Origin: Streptococcus infantis
Lineage (GTDB): Bacteria > Bacillota > Bacilli > Lactobacillales > Streptococcaceae
DNA length: 64,000 bases
Direction: 5' to 3'
Assembly (NCBI RefSeq): GCF_021497965.1
Contig: NZ_CP046525.1
Location: 1,426,001-1,490,000, forward strand
This document shows, piece after piece, positions 1 through 8,715 of this stretch (within the stretch, counting starts at the first letter, position 1; every line of letters begins with the position of its first letter). Position numbers and translations under genes: made by a program. Under the pieces are notes generated by a model. The model saw nothing but the letters and a program-made list of their open reading frames with translations. It searched no databases and had not been told where the DNA came from.

Positions 1-1269
1 ATGTCATCTTTAAGGATAGAAGCATTTGTCTTAGCATACAATCATTGTTATTCAATTATTAAATATAATCGCCACAAATTCTATGTGTAACAATGATTCT
101 CATATTCCAATCGTTCTTCTTATTTCTTATTCCTCGAATGCAAGATTTAATTTTGGGTTCTTAAAAGTTATGTTGGGAGGTTAGCCTTTCCAGTATCTTA
201 GTTTAGTTTATTAATCTGTAATTTTCTACATCGAAAAAAAATTGTAGAAAATAGATTATCATAGTTTTGATACTATTTGAAGAATCTGCCATCCTTAGTC
301 TACTGGTCTAGTCTTAAGTTATTAGTTTCGGTAGTTGCTACAGGGTGTCATACTACTTCCTAATATGTAAGTACAAAGCAGAATTATTCAATTTATCCTG
401 GCGTCTAAAGCTAGAATGGTAACATCTGAATATGGTACTTTCTTTCTCAGGTCGAGAATGCGTACATAAAACAAAAGAAATTACATCTCAAATTCCAACT
501 CAAAGCTTGAAGACAGCTCAACATCTGGAACTTTACACTAGCAGGTGCTGGATTTGCTAGTTGAATGTAATGGAATAGCAAGAGCACTTCCAAAAATATT
601 GGCTCCTATTTTACACAAGAGATTCAAATCCATCTATAGAGAATCCGCAGCCTAACCAAGCTGAAAAACTCCAAATTACACCGAACCCTTCTGAAAAAAC
701 TAATCATAAAATAGAAACATTCATAAAAACATTCAAAAGCCCGTTGTTACTTTAATGTTCCCACAAGAAACTACTCCACACTAATGAGAATTTCAAACTC
801 TGAAGGAAGAGAAAGAATTTCACCTTCAAGCAGCATCGGATCAATAATATTGAACAGCAATTAGAAAAAATATAAGATTCCAATCAATGTATTAACACAA
901 GGTTCAAATGCTTTTCACTCGTGCTTATCGAAAAACAATGGACACAGATAATAAATTGAAAGCAAATATCGAACGACGTAATCGATGTACTCAACGACTA
1001 AAATCAACTGAGAGGAGAACTAAATGAACATTAAAATACGCTCAAGAAATTGCCTTCCCAAAAATCCTTTTGAAGAAACACTTTACAATCTTTATAGAGA
1101 AGAAAACGTTCTGTCGATGTCCTTGTTAATTTTTTTTCCGTTTAGAGGAAGAACAAGAACAAATTATGACCAAGTTAAATCTCATTCTGTGTTTTGGATG
1201 CTACTAAGTGGGAGATTCGGAACGTCTTAATTTACGGCTTATATTAAACCCTAAAATTAGAAAAGGAGA
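1..1269. other. Decayed left part of an integrative element, no gene recognised
   Basis: No intact gene is visible. All frames are broken by stops and shifts. A 9-bp inverted repeat (TTTTCTACA ... TGTAGAAAA, about 222-251) may be an old terminator. An AGGAG at about 1014 precedes a 68-codon ORF at 1024-1230 that I do not recognise; in the other frames the same stretch gives short charged, coiled-coil-like pieces. Because the recognisable hydrolase and integrase remnants follow on the same strand, this is probably the rest of the same conjugative element. That is inference. Confidence 0.5.
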
Positions 1270-1275
1270 TTCTAG

Positions 1276-2400
1276 AAAAAAAACTAAAATGGTATCTATT
1301 GTCCTTGCCTCATTCCATTAATAATCCAGTCTTCTGTAATTATAATCTCATGGGAGTAATGGGGGAAGTGCAAATAAGATCTCCCAAAACATCAAAAGAT
1401 TTCAAATATGCTGAACACTGGTCAGATGGAGGACCCATATACACATAATCTCCTTGTTATCGGTATGGTATACAAGGGCTGAACATTAGACGGCTTTTTA
1501 GAACATTAGGAATCGCGTTTGACCGAAACAGTATTAACGGGAGGAAAAACTTTAGAATGGGAAGCTAAGTCTAAACTTAAGATGTTCGTGGGAATTGTAG
1601 CAATCGCATTAAATGAAAGTTCACTAGGAACGGCTGGTGGTGGCACGAAATCCAGGCGCTAATATGTTTGGCTTTGTGCATTTGACTCCAATCCAGACAA
1701 CGCGAAGGAATTCAATGATGATATAGCAGGTGGTTAGTCTAAATCAAGCAAACAATTATTGGAAATAAAAAGAAAACCTTTAAAATACAGGTGATAAAAG
1801 CTCTCAAGTAGCGAATGAACTCTTAATAGTTATATAGAGGTGGAGTATATTTTTACAGACACTGCGGTTCGGAAAACGGAGAGCAGAAACCATGCAAAAA
1901 CACTCGATCCAGTATATAGAGAAACATGGAGGAACTCCAACAGCATCCAAAGGAAACAAATGTCCTGGTTCTAGAATCACTTCAAGCGAAATTCCATCAG
2001 GATAGCGACATCCACACAAAAACTATTGATACGACTAATTATATAAGCTAGTACCTATCCCTGGGGACAATGTACTTGGTTTGTTTTTTAACAGAGCAAA
2101 GCACCTGGAATTACTTTGACCCGTACATGGGGAATGGTAATCAATGGATGGATGAATAATCTGGGTATTCCAACCACGAAAACACCTACGGAAACACTTC
2201 CGCCACTATCATTCTATCAAGTCAAGCTTGGGCAGATCCCGTAGACGGCACGTAGCATTTGTAGCGCAAGTTAAATTCTGTGGTTTCTATACTATATCCA
2301 ATCGAATTTAAGGACTTGGGACTAGTCAGCTATCGCACATTGATGCAGAAAACAGCTAAACAACTTTCTACATATGTCTTAGACATTAGGAAAGGAGAAA
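1276..2400 (+). pseudogene. Conjugative-element cell wall hydrolase (glucosaminidase-like + CHAP), broken
   Basis: Shifting between frames restores a two-domain peptidoglycan hydrolase of the kind encoded by streptococcal ICEs to open the wall during mating. An AAAGGAG at about 1263 precedes a hydrophobic stretch (WYLLSL, LMGVMG). At about 1530-1700 follow TGGKTLEWEAKS, IALNESSLGTAGGG and GANMFGF, typical of a glucosaminidase/lysozyme-type domain. At about 2050-2260 come YPWGQCTWFV, FDPYMGNGNQWM and QAWADPVDG, which are the Cys region and following core of a CHAP amidase. The end (SYRT.. at about 2325) fits the usual C-terminus. There are at least six frameshifts or stops, so it is certainly non-functional. 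Confidence 0.75.
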
Positions 2401-2679
2401 ATAGGTTAGTACAATACCTGAGAACAGACACAAGAAATTCAACAAATGATTGCAACTCTCTTGAAAAATGAACATCAATCACTTTAAAGAAGATCGGGCA
2501 GACAGTCCTTTCTTAATAAAAAGCAAAACTTGTAATTATTGGGTGGATCTAATAATACTTTAGAATCGGGATTGCTATGGGGACTCCCTTATAGTAAAAT
2601 CTGGAAAAATCCATCGTTTAACAAGGAAAGTATCAATCCAGTGGATGAAATCGCATTAGATGATAAGCGCATAAGGACG

Positions 2680-3915
2680 GCAAAAATGGGGCATTTCAAA
2701 AAACAAAAAAGGGATCCTATAGGCTTAGGGTATATATACCCGCGACGTTCAAGGAAAAGCTGGGGATTGGAAAACGAGTTTGAAAAACGATTCAAAACTC
2801 GCAGAGAAGCAAAGGAAGCAGAAATCAAGTAAGCTGGTTGGACAGTGAAAATGCACGTTTAGAAAGGTGTCTACTTTATCGCAAAGGAAAGGAGATATTC
2901 TTTCAAAGGACTTAGTGTAAAGATATTGGGCATAGAAACCTTATAAGCAGGGCAAGCCCTGCTACAATTAAACACCTAAGCGGTAACATCTTTCAAACTC
3001 GAAAATCTCTTTCGTTTGCAGATTCTCCCGTTCTAGGTAATTATTCTATTGATCATCTCAATGAAAAAAAACAACTAGTTTTTGTCACTTCTACCCCATT
3101 ATCAAATTCTTATCCAACTTAAATTAGTAGAGGTACTCCATTCTGCTTGGCTGCGGCAGAAGAGCTTGAAATATATTCAAGTCAATAAGGGAAAAAAAGA
3201 CAATCAGTAGAATTAAAGTAATAAAAAATAGACTCAAAGAAAGTAAAAAGTTTGAAGACTCTGAACATTAAAGAGGAGAGGAACTTAAAACAATGGCTAC
3301 AAGGCTATTTGAATGAGATCTAAAAAATGATCTGAATGGAATTAAAAGAATTTATGCCTTTGGTCGATACGACATTCTTTTATCAGATCGAAAATCAGAA
3401 ACCTAGTGCTCCCAATGGAAACATTCAATTTTGAAAAAAATGAAATTCTCATTGAAAAAGCATATACAAATCGGGAAATCTGAAATCAAACCAACAAGGA
3501 AATAAAAAAAACTCTAATTTAAAGCACCTAAAGAAACTAATGAAATCCTGCACCGTTGGGAAAATAGAACAAAAAAAGCAAAACCTAAAGCTGTTTGGAA
3601 TCAAACAGAATGAAAAAGAACTCGTTTTTACATATAACAACGTAGAAAAAAACGGTATTTAACGTTCCACCTCATACTGATTATCTTAATCATGAATGAA
3701 TACTATTCGAGAAGGAATCCGGAACTTCATCCAGCAATTCTCCTTCACAATTAAGACACACTGCGAGCAACTTTAGAAGACGAGCTGGTAACATCATTAA
3801 AGCTATTCAGAAGCACTTATCATAGTGACATCAAAAACGAAGACTTATGTCAATACTACTGAAACAGTAAATCAACAGCAGGAGAAAATAGCCTTTAGAA
3901 GTTCTCAAAAAGTAA
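2680..3915 (+). pseudogene. Tyrosine recombinase (integrase) of the first rpsI element, broken
   Basis: Reading across frames gives a full-length but ruined site-specific integrase. The N-terminus has GSYRLRVYIPATFKEKLG (2719-2772) followed by KTRREAKEAEI, an arm-binding AP2-like domain. The middle has YIQVNKGKK and ELKQWLQGYLNE. The C-terminus (about 3700-3910) has RRNPELHPA, a degraded H-x-L-R-H region, HSDIK.T.TYVN and IAFRSS, parallel to the integrase tail at 5926-6147. The length of about 1.2 kb is normal for ICE integrases of this family. It ends just before GGGGTGAA repeats and an att core, as expected for an integrase next to its attachment site. Confidence 0.75.
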
Positions 3916-4013
3916 TAGGGTGAATTGGGGTGAACTTTAGTTTTTTGAACAAAAAAAGACAGCCAAGAAAAATTAATCTGGAATGCTGTTAAACGTTAGA
4001 TATAATCGTGTTG

Positions 4014-4025
4014 ATTAACGTTTTG
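4014..4025. repeat. att core copy 1 (ATTAACGTTTTG), end of the first element
   Basis: The sequence from about 3985 to 4025 (TGTTAAACGTTAGATATAATCG..) closely copies 6229-6267, where the rpsI stop codon lies. The 12-bp core is identical to that at 6256-6267. It follows the integrase pseudogene and one or two GGGGTGAA arms (about 3920-3940), so it marks an element boundary. The next 190 bp (4026-4213) include a hairpin with AACACTT/AAGTGTT arms at about 4146-4177 and no gene. Confidence 0.65.
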
Positions 4026-4213
4026 TTTAGGCAGTGGTTGACATCCAATCAAAACATCGGTTCGCTGTTTTCTTGGGGCAAATGTGCAAGCATAATCTCT
4101 ATTCGAACTAAGTCGCTAGAGCTATCCTAAGTGCGCACGCCAGTTATCCATAGAAAAAAACACTTGCAAGATGCAAAGTGTTTTCGTTGTATTATGCTGT
4201 CCAGCAAACGGGA

Positions 4214-4265
4214 ATTAACGTTTAGAGAACTGGCTAGCTTTACGAGCCTTTTTCAAGCCTGTTTT
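4214..4265 (-). repeat. att copy 2: duplicated 3' end of rpsI
   Basis: On the minus strand this stretch encodes [14 protein letters not shown] followed by TAA, exactly the end of the S9 protein encoded at 6257-6649. The nucleotide match to the real rpsI end is only roughly 75 percent, with differences mainly at silent positions. It is therefore not a recent duplication: it most likely came in with an element that carried the rpsI end of another strain or species. It serves as the far att site of the segment 4214-6256. Confidence 0.75.
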
Positions 4266-4381
4266 CTAGTATTTTTATATCTACTGGCAGATTATCCTAC
4301 TTATCCCCATCAATATCTGACTCTAACTCAACCTCTGAAGAAATCCAAATATTGCGTGCTTTGATATATTCGATATTATTG

Positions 4382-4618
4382 TTACCTACTAGATCCCCTT
4401 TTTAATAAATCTGGGATAACCGATAATTTAGAAATGATGGATGAATCCTTTAAAATCAAGATATTTCCATATCCATCTGTATTTTCATCAAATAGTTTTT
4501 TGTCTGCATAGTAATTAGATAGAAGAACTAAGACCTGAGTAGCTTCACCTTCATAATTGCCATTTTCGCTTTCAAAAGGTAATAATTGCTTATTCATAGC
4601 TTGGCGAATCAGTTGCAC
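4382..4618 (-). CDS. Unrecognised 78-codon ORF, probably a gene fragment
   Basis: I do not recognise the product. The translation is acidic in the middle, soluble, without signal or membrane segment, and ends LLKRGSSR. No convincing ribosome binding site precedes the first ATG, and the reading frame stays open upstream of it, so this is more likely the 3' part of a truncated gene. It lies between the duplicated rpsI end and a broken TetR gene that points the other way, inside the rpsI accretion zone. Confidence 0.3.
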   Translation of the reverse strand: MQLIRQAMNKQLLPFESENGNYEGEATQVLVLLSNYYADKKLFDENTDGYGNILILKDSSIISKLSVIPDLLKRGSSR

Positions 4619-4650
4619 CAGCCAAATTAATTGTCTTGACCGACGAATAA

Positions 4651-4992
4651 AGCGACTTCTTTCAAGGATTCGACCATAAGGAAACAGTTGGCAGATTCTA
4701 TAAAAGTGTCGTTGTGATTCGGCACGCTCATCAGACTCGCTACACAGAGCTGGTACATAATATCTGCTATAATTTTCTGGAAGATTTGGTCAAGCGGTCT
4801 TTTAGCCGTGTGACAGGCATACAGGAAAAACACTATTTATTTACTTTTTGCACGGGAGGCTTTAAGAATCTAATGGACATCTTTCTTGATAATCACTCAG
4901 AGTCGCCAGAGTGTCTGGCCCGAGATATGGCAAGGATATACCGCTGCCTGCACCAGTCCTTCGACGCTGACAAATTGCGACATATCATGTAA
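4651..4992 (+). pseudogene. C-terminal part of a TetR-type regulator
   Basis: An uninterrupted stretch of 113 codons without a start codon or DNA-binding domain. It reads SDFFQGFDHKETVGRF, then a helical body and a Cys-Arg tail (YRCLHQSFDADKLRHIM). The pattern resembles the ligand-binding half of TetR/AcrR regulators that sit next to stress genes in streptococci. A TAA at 4648 separates it from a few more plausible upstream codons (LTDE). The helix-turn-helix is missing, so it cannot act as a repressor. The family assignment rests on overall pattern, not on a signature motif. Confidence 0.5.
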
Positions 4993-5001
4993 ATTGTCGC
5001 A

Positions 5002-5039
5002 TAAAAGTAGTTTCAAAAAAAAGAAAACTGTGTTATAAT
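5002..5039 (+). promoter_or_regulatory. Promoter of the DUF1269 gene with an embedded TAAAAGTAGTTTCA motif
   Basis: TATAAT at 5034-5039 with a weak -35 (TTTCAA, 5011-5016) at 17-bp spacing. The -35 overlaps TAAAAGTAGTTTCA (5002-5015), identical to the motif upstream of the CE7 esterase at 30562 and one base off the motif at the nan promoters. Here its position is different, on the -35 box, so its meaning may differ or it may be chance. Confidence 0.5.
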
Positions 5040-5072
5040 GTATATGTAATTTTTAGAAAAGAGGTACTAACT

Positions 5073-5681
5073 ATGGAAAACCTAGTAGTTTCAATCTTTA
5101 ACACTGAAAGCGAAGCTTATCAGTCCTTTGCGGATTTGAAGGCTTTCCGCCAAACTCAGACGACCAAGGTTGCTCAAATCGCCTTGGTCAAAAATGAAAA
5201 CGGTCATATCGTTGAAAAAGAACGCTATGACTTTGAAGATTCAACGACGGATGCAGCCCTAAAAGGTGGCTTGTTCGGTGCAGTTATCGGGCTTTTGGGT
5301 GGTCCTATCGGCGTCTTGTTTGGTTATGGTATGGGTAGCCTCTATGGTTTGGCTGCTGGTGATACCATTGATACGGCAGAAACTGGCCTGATTGACGTTG
5401 TTTCTCAGAAATTGACTAACGGTGAAACAGCCGTTGTTGCCTTGGTGCAAGAAGACAACGAAGCAGTCATCGATGCTTACTTCACCAAGTACGACACCCA
5501 AATCATGCGTTGGGATGTAGCAACCGTCGTAGCCGAAATCGAAGCAGCTCTGCAAGTCCAAGAAGACCTCTACAACCAGGCACGTGCACAAATGAAGGCT
5601 GAACGTAAAGCCGAACGCAAGGATAAACTTGAAGAGTTCAAGGCAAACATCAAATCAAAATTTGATAAATTGAAAGCCTAA
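5073..5681 (+). CDS. DUF1269 family glycine-zipper membrane protein
   Basis: A 202-residue protein of the DUF1269 family, found in many lactic acid bacteria and often linked to general stress; the molecular role is unknown. Residues about 1-60 form an alpha/beta domain, residues about 68-100 are a glycine-rich hydrophobic hairpin (ALKGGLFGAVIGLLGGPIG, FGYGMGSLYGLAAG) of glycine-zipper type, and the end (about 165-202) is a highly charged Lys/Glu coiled coil (MKAERKAERKDKLEEF). AGAGGT at about 5060 supports the ATG. It has its own promoter and is followed by a hairpin. It is the only intact gene within the rpsI accretion segment, next to a broken TetR gene that may once have controlled it. Confidence 0.75.
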   Translation: MENLVVSIFNTESEAYQSFADLKAFRQTQTTKVAQIALVKNENGHIVEKERYDFEDSTTDAALKGGLFGAVIGLLGGPIGVLFGYGMGSLYGLAAGDTIDTAETGLIDVVSQKLTNGETAVVALVQEDNEAVIDAYFTKYDTQIMRWDVATVVAEIEAALQVQEDLYNQARAQMKAERKAERKDKLEEFKANIKSKFDKLKA

Positions 5682-5694
5682 CGTCTAAGCGTCT

Positions 5695-5735
5695 CATAAA
5701 TTTAAATGTGACTGAGACACCATTTAAAATTTATG
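5695..5735. terminator. Hairpin after the DUF1269 gene
   Basis: Arms CATAAATTTAAATG and CATTTAAAATTTATG around a 12-base loop. The stem is AT-rich and lacks a clean T run, so termination is plausible but not certain. Confidence 0.45.
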
Positions 5736-5925
5736 TGCGTCGGATTCTCACAGTTAAATAATTGCGTTGACAAATCCGTTACAGCCGTTCTTCCATTCTT
5801 TGAAAAGAATGTTTAATAGACAAGAAATCTGGACTAGTATTGGTCTGGATTTTTTTGTGAATATAGAGGTCATAGCTTTTTGACTATGCTTTGTTATAAT
5901 TAGAAAGATTTTAAGTTTTATCAAG

Positions 5926-6147
5926 ATGAAATCAGTCAGACGCAGGCACCCTGAACTAGCACCAGCTTCCCCACACAAACTAAGACATACTGGTGCGACA
6001 CTCGCAAAACAAGCTGGGGTTTCTCTTGAAGCCTTCTCAGAAGCTCTTACTCATAGTGATAAAGAGATTACAAAAACTTACGTTAATATCAAAGATAAAG
6101 TCAATCAGACTGTAGGTGATATTGCTTTTCGTAGTTTAAAAAATTGA
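5926..6147 (+). pseudogene. C-terminal remnant of a tyrosine integrase
   Basis: 73 codons carrying the catalytic end of a phage/ICE integrase: SPHKLRHTGATLAKQAGV (the H-x-x-R-H box), ALTHSDKEIT (second His position) and the nucleophile Tyr in TYVN. About 300 upstream residues, including the first catalytic Arg and the arm-binding domain, are gone, so it cannot recombine DNA. It abuts GGGGTGAA repeats and the rpsI stop codon, the usual place for an integrase that uses rpsI as its target. It has fewer lesions than the homologous integrase remnant at 2680-3915, so this element is probably the younger arrival. Confidence 0.8.
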
Positions 6148-6148
6148 T

Positions 6149-6179
6149 GGGGTGAATATGGGGTGAATTTTGGGGTGAA
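6149..6179 (+). repeat. Three GGGGTGAA direct repeats next to the att core
   Basis: Copies at 6149-6156, 6160-6167 and 6172-6179, spaced 11 and 12 bp, between the integrase stop and the att core. Short iterons one helical turn apart beside att are typical arm-type binding sites of integrases of this family. Degraded copies occur at the equivalent place after the older integrase (about 3920-3940). Confidence 0.6.
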
Positions 6180-6193
6180 CTTTGATTTTTTGA

Positions 6194-6231
6194 AACAAAA
6201 AAGACATCCAAGAAATAATTCTTGAATGTCT
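6194..6231 (-). terminator. Terminator of the rplM-rpsI operon
   Basis: Arms AGACATCCAAGAA (6202-6214) and TTCTTGAATGTCT (6219-6231). On the minus strand the stem is followed by a run of T (TTTTTTG). It lies 26 bp beyond the rpsI stop and within the element-derived side of the att site, so the integrated element supplies the operon's terminator. Confidence 0.8.
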
Positions 6232-6255
6232 GTAAACGTTGATATAATCGTATTG

Positions 6256-6267
6256 ATTAACGTTTTG
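6256..6267. repeat. att core copy 3 at the rpsI stop codon
   Basis: ATTAACGTTTTG overlaps the rpsI stop (TTA on this strand, 6257-6259). Identical to 4014-4025. The 3' end of rpsI is a known integration target for streptococcal ICEs, and the integrase tail directly beside it supports that use here. Confidence 0.7.
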
Positions 6268-6649
6268 AGAATTGTGATGCTTTACGAGCTTTCTTAAGAC
6301 CTGGTTTCTTACGCTCAACTTTACGTGAGTCACGTGTAAGAAGTCCTGCGCGTTTCAATGAATCGCGGAAGTCTGGGTCTACTTGAAGAAGGGCACGAGC
6401 GATACCGTGACGGATAGCTCCTGCTTGACCAGCGTATCCACCACCTACAACGTTAACGAAAACGTCGTATGAACCTGCAGTTGAAGTAACTGCGAATGGT
6501 TGGTTGATGACCAAACGAAGGTCAGCGTGTGGGATGTACTCTTCAACATCTTTTTTATTAACAGTGATTTTACCAGTTCCTGGAACAAGGCGAACGCGTG
6601 CAACAGCGTTTTTACGACGTCCAGTACCTGCATATTGTGCTTGTGACAT
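6257..6649 (-). CDS. rpsI: 30S ribosomal protein S9
   Basis: 130 residues, the usual length. It starts [19 protein letters not shown] and ends with the basic tail [14 protein letters not shown] that reaches into the ribosomal P site. It binds 16S rRNA in the head of the small subunit. It follows rplM by 18 bp in the conserved L13-S9 operon. The 3' end is the attachment site for the elements to its left; the integrated DNA has kept the coding end intact. Confidence 0.98.
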   Translation of the reverse strand: MSQAQYAGTGRRKNAVARVRLVPGTGKITVNKKDVEEYIPHADLRLVINQPFAVTSTAGSYDVFVNVVGGGYAGQAGAIRHGIARALLQVDPDFRDSLKRAGLLTRDSRKVERKKPGLKKARKASQFSKR

Positions 6650-6667
6650 ACTTTATTGTTCCTTTCC

Positions 6668-7114
6668 TTAGATAAGTCCTGAAATATCAAGAACTTCTGG
6701 TTGTTGTGCAGCGTGAGTGTGCTCAGCTCCAACGAATACTTTCAATTTCATACCTTGAGCGCGGCCAAGAGTATTGTGTGGAAGCATACCTTTAACTGAT
6801 TTCTCGATCAAACGTACTGCATTTTTAGAACGAAGTTCACCAGCAGAGATTGATTTCAATCCACCTGGGTGGTTTGAGTGAGTGTAGTAAATCTTATCAG
6901 ATGCTTTTTTACCAGTCAATTTAACTTTTTCAGCATTGATAACAATTACGAAGTCACCTGTATCAGTGTGTGGTGTGAATGTTGGTTTGTTTTTTCCGCG
7001 AAGTACGCTAGCAACAACTGCTGAAAGGCGTCCAAGAGGTACATCAGTTGCGTCAACAACGTACCATTTGCGTTCTACTTGGCCTGGTTTAGCCATGAAT
7101 GTAGTTTTGTTCAT
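6668..7114 (-). CDS. rplM: 50S ribosomal protein L13
   Basis: 148 residues, full length. Typical L13 features are [20 protein letters not shown] near the N-terminus, [23 protein letters not shown] and the [10 protein letters not shown] loop at about residues 107-116. It is an early assembly protein of the large subunit. GGAGAAATC precedes the ATG. The gene heads the rplM-rpsI operon behind a structured leader. Confidence 0.98.
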   Translation of the reverse strand: MNKTTFMAKPGQVERKWYVVDATDVPLGRLSAVVASVLRGKNKPTFTPHTDTGDFVIVINAEKVKLTGKKASDKIYYTHSNHPGGLKSISAGELRSKNAVRLIEKSVKGMLPHNTLGRAQGMKLKVFVGAEHTHAAQQPEVLDISGLI

Positions 7115-7217
7115 GATTTCTCCTATATGAATGTCGTTTTTGTTTACAGGGCGGATGTTCCGGTCCGCAAGTTATTTGAAAGGTTCCGGGGCCTTACAAA
7201 TGGGGTAAACAATACCG
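7115..7217 (-). ncRNA. Probable L13 leader (autoregulatory 5' UTR of rplM)
   Basis: About 100 bases lie between the predicted start of transcription and the rplM ATG, with complementary segments (GGCGGAT/GTCCGC, AAGGCCCCGGAACCTTTC). Firmicutes rplM is commonly preceded by the conserved L13 leader motif that binds L13 and limits its synthesis. The position, length and hairpins fit, but I have not aligned it to the family model. Confidence 0.55.
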
Positions 7218-7223
7218 CCTACT

Positions 7224-7253
7224 ATTGTATCAAAATTCTCAGATAAAAGTCAA
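7224..7253 (-). promoter_or_regulatory. Promoter of rplM-rpsI
   Basis: -35 TTGACT (7248-7253) and -10 TACAAT (7224-7229) with an 18-bp spacer, reading toward rplM. Confidence 0.65.
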
Positions 7254-7273
7254 GCGGTTGGGAAAATATTTTT

Positions 7274-7981
7274 TCATTTTTGCCAGATTCGTAGTCTTCT
7301 TTCACCCTTCTCCTCAAGCATGGTCTGAAACGCCTTAGAAACTAAGTAAATAGCGCAAGTCAAGAACAGCGTAACCACTATATAATTGATCAAAGGACCG
7401 TGGTCTCCAACCAATGGTGGTTTTGTCAAAAAGCCATAATCTCCACCCGTCATTAGATTAACCACAAAGATCAGCGCATTAAGCGAAGATGTGATGACTA
7501 GGATTCGTTTGAAATCCAATAAACTAGCATCATAGTCCTTTAAAAGATAAATCAAGGAATTTCCAAAGAGGGCTAAATGTCCGAAAATAAAAGACAGAAT
7601 AGCGATGTGGGGGAAGGGATAGGGATCTGGCACTGGATAAACAAAGGCTGCCAATGTCCCAAAGGTTCCAAGCACAGAAAAGTACTGTTTGACTCTAGAG
7701 ATTCCCGGGGTCAAAAGCACTACAAACATTGCTAAACGGCAATGATAAAAGGGCAGACTTTCTGTCAGAGGCATCTGGTTGACCAAATACCAACCGTAGA
7801 GAAGGATTAACTGGGTCGCCTGTAAAATCTGGAAAAATCGTTGACAAACTTTTTTATCACCATAACGATAGGCAAGAAATACAGTCAATGCCAATAAACT
7901 AAATAGACTTCCATACCAAAAAAGATCAAATCGGGGTGGCTCCGTAGCCTGGGTGGTAAATAAAGCATCCCAAACATTCAT
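7274..7981 (-). CDS. YwaF/TIGR02206 family membrane protein
   Basis: A 235-residue integral membrane protein with six to seven predicted helices (for example about 25-41, 55-70, 82-98, 100-120, 128-148, 160-177 and 195-217). The central motif YHCRLAMF and the overall length match the YwaF/TIGR02206 family. No enzymatic function is established for the family that I can name. It stands alone between rplM and the NUDIX-murF operon. Confidence 0.75.
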   Translation of the reverse strand: MNVWDALFTTQATEPPRFDLFWYGSLFSLLALTVFLAYRYGDKKVCQRFFQILQATQLILLYGWYLVNQMPLTESLPFYHCRLAMFVVLLTPGISRVKQYFSVLGTFGTLAAFVYPVPDPYPFPHIAILSFIFGHLALFGNSLIYLLKDYDASLLDFKRILVITSSLNALIFVVNLMTGGDYGFLTKPPLVGDHGPLINYIVVTLFLTCAIYLVSKAFQTMLEEKGERRLRIWQK

Positions 7982-8103
7982 GTAACTTTCCTCATTTTCA
8001 TATAAGCCATTCTCTTACTTATCTCTATAGATCATAGCTTACATTTATTTCTAATATTTTTGTGTTCCAAAGAAGCTAGTGGCCTTAAACTAAAACAAAG
8101 CTT

Positions 8104-8715
8104 CTAATCAACATATTGTTCCCGCTCACCCTGATAAACCTGCCATAGGATATCCATTTGTTCCTTAGTTATTCTTTTTTCAGATAAGGGAGGGAGAGCC
8201 GAAATGTCAAAAAATCCTAATTCAGCAACTTCTTGATTTTCTTGAAATTGTCCATCTAATAACTGACAGTCAAAGACGAACTTTGCATACTGCTTGTTCT
8301 GAAGTTGAAAGCGGTTGGTATCAAAAATTGCCAATAAAGAACCTACTTCTGCCGAAAATCCTGTTTCTTCCTGAACTTCTTTTCGGATATTTTCCTTGGG
8401 AGAAAATCCGACTTCGCCAAAGCCACCAGGTAAGGCCCAAGTATCCTCTCCTTGTCCTCTAACCAAACAAATCTTCTGGTCTTGAACAATCCAAGCCCTT
8501 ACATCCATCAAGGGAGTTGCATAGCTAGCTGTTGGTTTTAAAATTGCAGTCAATTCCTCTTGATCGAGCTCTGTTTGATCTTGCAAGACACTCCATAAAA
8601 TCTGACGTAAATCCTCATAACGTTCACGGTCAAAAGGATCCTTTGTATAGGTCAACCCAGTATCAGTAATGGCTAACATTCTCTGAATAGCTTTGGCGAA
8701 ATCAGTTGTGCTCAT
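8104..8715 (-). CDS. NUDIX hydrolase with extra N-terminal domain
   Basis: 203 residues. Residues about 1-65 are a helical N-terminal domain typical of the subgroup of NUDIX enzymes with a Nudix_N domain. The NUDIX box reads GGFGEVGFSPKENIRKEVQEE followed by TGF (about residues 98-120); the core REVxEE-type Glu residues that bind Mg are kept (KEVQEE), while the first Glu of the classic box is Phe, as is common in the DVGYSP-type subgroup. The substrate is probably a nucleotide-sugar or dinucleotide. It overlaps the end of murF by 14 bp, so it is co-transcribed with it. Confidence 0.85.
   Translation of the reverse strand: MSTTDFAKAIQRMLAITDTGLTYTKDPFDRERYEDLRQILWSVLQDQTELDQEELTAILKPTASYATPLMDVRAWIVQDQKICLVRGQGEDTWALPGGFGEVGFSPKENIRKEVQEETGFSAEVGSLLAIFDTNRFQLQNKQYAKFVFDCQLLDGQFQENQEVAELGFFDISALPPLSEKRITKEQMDILWQVYQGEREQYVD

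Noticed and set aside
1804-2019. 71-codon minus-strand ORF
   Set aside because: It is opposite the glucosaminidase/CHAP remnant, which can be read on the plus strand by shifting frames.
2589-2828. 79-codon minus-strand ORF in the decayed element
   Set aside because: It lies opposite the readable integrase N-terminus and is only an accidental open frame.
4627-4833. 68-codon minus-strand ORF
   Set aside because: Shadow of the TetR-like C-terminal fragment on the plus strand.
5879-5900. Promoter directly before the integrase tail at 5926
   Set aside because: TTGACT and TATAAT words are present but only about 9 bp apart, too close for a sigma-A promoter.
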